NCBI GenBank assembly: GCA_963791595.1
Contig: CAWBTF010000031.1
Coordinates: 1-64,000 of the forward strand
DNA length: 64,000 bases
Reading direction: 5' to 3'
Source of the DNA: JAEMQF01 sp963791595
Lineage (GTDB): Bacteria > Pseudomonadota > Gammaproteobacteria > Burkholderiales > Burkholderiaceae_C
The notes under the pieces were generated by a model, which was given only the letters and a program-made list of their open reading frames with translations, made no database searches and had not been told where the DNA came from. The translations under genes were made by a program, and so were the position numbers. Below are positions 61,108 to 64,000 of the stretch, one piece after another (the first letter of the stretch is position 1; each line of letters opens with the position of its first letter).

Positions 61108-64000
61108 GTGGGTGTCGTCAAAGCAGAGTTCGCAGACCCGGGCAGGACCGCTGACGAAGATGTTGGCACCCTGCCCTGCGCCGCCACGCTCACCGAAAGG
61201 CTGCGCGACAGCGAAGCGCGCTTTCGCAGCCTGGTTACGCTGTCCAGCGACGCGTACTGGGAGCAGGACGAGGCGTACCGCTTCACGGTGCTGAGCGGCG
61301 GTAACCTGGAAAACGCCGGAATCGATTCGAAACAATTTCTCGGCACGACGCCTTGGGACGGCGCTGCCGTGCCGGTCGGCGCTGGCGGCAGCTGGGCCTG
61401 GCACAAGGTTGCGCTGGAAGCCAGGCTGCCTTTCGCCGACTTCGTTTTCAGTCGCGTCAACTCGAGGGGGGAGTTGCGCACGATCAGCAGCAGCGGGCAG
61501 CCGATATTCGACGAAAACCGGCAGTTCAGAGGCTACCGCGGCATCGCCAAGGACATCACGGACGCCAAACGCGCCGAAGAGTTGCTGAGGCTGGAACACT
61601 CGGTGAGCCGCTCTCTTGCCGAGGCGGACAGCGCGACGGGGGCGCTCAGGGCAGCGATTCGCACCGTGTGCGAAACCGAGCAATGGGAGTGCGGCCGATA
61701 CTTCTTCTGGGACGAAAAGACCGGTGTGCTGCGTTTCGGCGAATCGTGGGGCGTGCCGGACCCTGCGATTCAGCGCTTCATCGCGCGCTCCCAGGGACTG
61801 GCCTATGCGCCGGGCGTCGGATTGACAGGCATCGCATGGCAGTCGGGCCAGCCACTGTGGGTTGCCGACGTCACCCAGGACAAGCGGGCAACGCGGTCGG
61901 CCTTGACCGCCGATGTCGGCATCCGTGGTGCATTCGTCTTCCCGATCGTGTCGGAAGGCAAACCGATCGGCGCGCTCGCCTTCAACAGCCGTGAAGTGCG
62001 CGCGCCTGAAGAACGCCTGATGCAGGCGATCGTCGTCATCGGCGCCCAGATCGGGCAACTGTTGCAACGCAAGCAGGCGGAGCAGGTCCTGCGCGAAAGC
62101 GAAGAACACTTCCGCGCCGTGGTCGACTCGGCGAACGAGGGCATCCTCGTCTACGACCGCGCGCTGCGCGTCGTCGCCGGCAATGCGGCCGCCGAACGCA
62201 TCATCGGCCTGCCGCTGGCAGAGTTGACCGGTGCCGCGGGGTTCACTTCAGTCTTGCCCTGCGTGCACGAGGACGGCTCGCCTCTGCTGCCCGAAGACCG
62301 CCCGACGCGCGTCACCGCTCGGACCGGCAGCCCGCTGGCGGGCCGGATTGTGGGAATCAAACGCGCGCATGGTTCCGTGACATGGCTGTCGGTGAACACC
62401 GGCTTTCTGCGCCGGCCCGGTGAACCCGACTACTACGGCGTCGTTTCGACCTTCGGCGACATCACGGCCCAGCGCCAGGCCGAGGCGGCGTTGCGCGAGA
62501 GCGAGGCGCGCTTTCGCAGCCTGAACGACCTTTCGTCGGACTGGTTCTGGGAACAGGACGCGCAGTTCCGCTTCACCCGACTCGAGGGCCGGCACATCAC
62601 GGGCGACCGTTCGGCGTTTCAAAGCGACCTCGGCAAGACGCGCGAAGAGATCGGCACCGAGATCGAGGGCGGATGGGCCGCGCACCGCGCGCTGCTCGAG
62701 GCCCACCTGCCGTTTCGCGACGCCGTCATGTGGCGCACCTACGCGGATGGAAGACTGCGCTACATGAGCACGAGCGGCGAGCCGATGTTCGATGCCGAGG
62801 GTCGATTCCTCGGTTACCGCGGTGTCGGAGCCGACATCACCGAACGCAAGCGTGCCGAGCAGTTGCGCGCGTTGGAGCACGCGGTGAACCGCAGCCTGAA
62901 CGAGGTGGACAGCGTTCAGGAGGCACTGAAACGGGTGCTTCGACACATCTGCGAAACGGAAGGCTGGGAATGCGGCCGCTACCTTCGGGTCGACGCGCCG
63001 GCCGGCGTGCTGCGTTTCGGCGAGGCCTGGAGCGTGCCCAATCCGAACATCGAGCGCTACGCCGAGGCGTCGCGCAGCATGGTCTATGGCCCCGGCGTCG
63101 GGCTGGTGGGTCGGGTCTGGCAGTCCGGCGAGCCGCTGTGGGTGGCCGACATCGGCCAGGACAGCCGTGTCGCACGGACGGTCCTGGCACGCGAAACAGG
63201 CATGCGCGGAGCCTTCGCGGTTGCAGTCGCTTCGCAGGGCGAAACGATCGGCGTGCTGATCTTTCACAGCCGCGAAATCCGCGAACCCGACGACCAGCTG
63301 CTCCAGGCGATTCGCGTGATCGGCAGTCAGCTCGGCCAGTTCCTGCAGCGCAAGAACTCCCAACAGGCCGCGCTGCGGCTCGCAAGGATGTTCGCCGCGC
63401 TCAGCGAAACGAACGACGCCATCCTGCATGCCCGGTCGCCCGACGAACTCTTCCAGCGGGTCTGCGAGGCCGCCGTGCACGGCGGAAAATTCTCCAACAC
63501 CTCGATCTTCCTCGTCGGCCCAGGTGGCGGTGGGGTGAGCCCGGCGGCTGCCGCCGGCCGGGCTGCACACTTGCTCCGAGAGTTGAAGATCTCACTCGAC
63601 GAGACGCTGCCGGAAGCGCGCGGACTGATCGGCCTCGCGTTCCGCAGCCAGAAGCCCAGCGTCAGCAACGACTTCCTGCATGACGAACGCACCCGACCGT
63701 GGCACAACATCGGCCATCAATCGGGCTGTCGCGCAGCGGCGGCGTTGCCTCTGATTCAAGGCAGCCGCAGCATCGGCGCCGTGCTGATCTACGACGACGA
63801 GCTGAATGCGTTCGACGCCGAGATCCTCCGACTGCTCGAGCGCATGGCGGAGAACGTTTCCCATGCGCTCGACAACTTCGAGCGCGAGGCCGAGCGTCAG
63901 CGCGCGGCGCAGCGCATCGAATACCTGGCCAATCACGACGGCCTGACCGGCCTGCCCAACCGCGTCTCGTTCAGCCAGACGCTGGAGCAGGCGATCCACT
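61108..64000 (+). CDS. PAS/GAF multi-sensor diguanylate-cyclase-type protein (runs off the end)
   Basis: An open frame with no stop codon from GTG 61108 to the window end, at least 964 residues. It consists of PAS (SEARFRSLVTLSSDAYWEQD...), GAF (CETEQWECGRYFFWDEKTG...), a middle PAS (SEEHFRAVVDSANEGILVYD), PAS (SEARFRSLNDLSSDWFWEQD), GAF (CETEGWECGRYLRVDA), a further GAF-like domain (FNT-like SNTSIFLVGPGGGG region) and then HDGLTGLPNRVSF, the hallmark start of a GGDEF domain. It should make or sense cyclic di-GMP; the GG(D/E)EF active site lies beyond the window. The first and fourth sensor modules are an internal duplication. The start is uncertain: no ATG precedes the first PAS. Confidence 0.88.
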   Translation, partial: MGVVKAEFADPGRTADEDVGTLPCAATLTERLRDSEARFRSLVTLSSDAYWEQDEAYRFTVLSGGNLENAGIDSKQFLGTTPWDGAAVPVGAGGSWAWHKVALEARLPFADFVFSRVNSRGELRTISSSGQPIFDENRQFRGYRGIAKDITDAKRAEELLRLEHSVSRSLAEADSATGALRAAIRTVCETEQWECGRYFFWDEKTGVLRFGESWGVPDPAIQRFIARSQGLAYAPGVGLTGIAWQSGQPLWVADVTQDKRATRSALTADVGIRGAFVFPIVSEGKPIGALAFNSREVRAPEERLMQAIVVIGAQIGQLLQRKQAEQVLRESEEHFRAVVDSANEGILVYDRALRVVAGNAAAERIIGLPLAELTGAAGFTSVLPCVHEDGSPLLPEDRPTRVTARTGSPLAGRIVGIKRAHGSVTWLSVNTGFLRRPGEPDYYGVVSTFGDITAQRQAEAALRESEARFRSLNDLSSDWFWEQDAQFRFTRLEGRHITGDRSAFQSDLGKTREEIGTEIEGGWAAHRALLEAHLPFRDAVMWRTYADGRLRYMSTSGEPMFDAEGRFLGYRGVGADITERKRAEQLRALEHAVNRSLNEVDSVQEALKRVLRHICETEGWECGRYLRVDAPAGVLRFGEAWSVPNPNIERYAEASRSMVYGPGVGLVGRVWQSGEPLWVADIGQDSRVARTVLARETGMRGAFAVAVASQGETIGVLIFHSREIREPDDQLLQAIRVIGSQLGQFLQRKNSQQAALRLARMFAALSETNDAILHARSPDELFQRVCEAAVHGGKFSNTSIFLVGPGGGGVSPAAAAGRAAHLLRELKISLDETLPEARGLIGLAFRSQKPSVSNDFLHDERTRPWHNIGHQSGCRAAAALPLIQGSRSIGAVLIYDDELNAFDAEILRLLERMAENVSHALDNFEREAERQRAAQRIEYLANHDGLTGLPNRVSFSQTLEQAIH

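Overview
The window is high-GC chromosomal DNA, most likely from a betaproteobacterium of the order Burkholderiales. The reasons are four orphan Bug-type (tripartite tricarboxylate) periplasmic receptors, many acyl-CoA dehydrogenase, enoyl-CoA hydratase and CoA-transferase genes, a branched-chain-amino-acid-type ABC transporter, and what looks like an integron cassette. Most genes lie in tight co-directional runs with 4-bp ATGA or GTGA overlaps. At least fifteen genes or gene segments are interrupted by single extra bases. These are all +1 changes, so I read them as probable sequencing or assembly error rather than decay.

Layout. 0-6 kb: an attC-like hairpin and an AT-rich methyltransferase gene (integron-cassette-like), then an IS1634-family insertion sequence (about 2319-4299) sitting between two copies of a 1.27-kb direct repeat. 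The repeat holds the 3' part of an acyl-CoA dehydrogenase gene plus an integron-core-like site. 5-11.3 kb (minus strand): carboxyltransferase, biotin carboxylase/carrier, enoyl-CoA hydratase and acyl-CoA dehydrogenase, a pathway that carboxylates a branched acyl-CoA. 11.3-15.2 kb: a DUF2156 protein, a TIGR03084-type protein and two divergent Bug receptors. 15.3-24.7 kb (plus): a catabolic run of enoyl-CoA hydratase, acyl-CoA dehydrogenases, two aminoglycoside-phosphotransferase-fold kinases, nitroreductase, class III CoA-transferase, SDR and MaoC hydratase. 24.7-25.4 kb: a HepT/MntA toxin-antitoxin pair. 25.6-31.1 kb: a complete Liv-type ABC importer and an EamA permease. 31.5-34.3 kb: a CrtC/AttH-like protein divergent from two enoyl-CoA hydratases. 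34.9-37.6 kb: a sorbosone-dehydrogenase-like protein and a serine hydrolase. 37.7-46.3 kb: four exported proteins of unknown function plus a large winged-helix/ATPase regulator. 46.4-49.5 kb: a Baeyer-Villiger-type monooxygenase and a membrane nucleotide cyclase. 49.6-54.3 kb: a feruloyl-CoA-synthase-like ligase, a Bug receptor and a tannase/feruloyl-esterase-like enzyme, which suggests use of plant phenolic esters. 54.2-56.2 kb: two broken genes. 56-61 kb: CoA-transferase, acyl-CoA dehydrogenase, Bug receptor and enoyl-CoA hydratase. 61.1-64 kb: a PAS/GAF/GGDEF sensor that runs off the end.

Three regulatory or structural themes cut across the genes. (1) A 12-bp palindrome close to TACGSTAGYGTA lies before three acyl-CoA or transport operons and suggests one regulator for them. 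(2) Two promoters for exported-protein genes share four sequence blocks at exactly equal spacing, beside a gene for a regulator with an OmpR-type DNA-binding domain. (3) A 456-bp intergenic mosaic palindrome occurs in two full copies, one diverged copy and one deleted copy. I found no tRNA, rRNA or CRISPR array.
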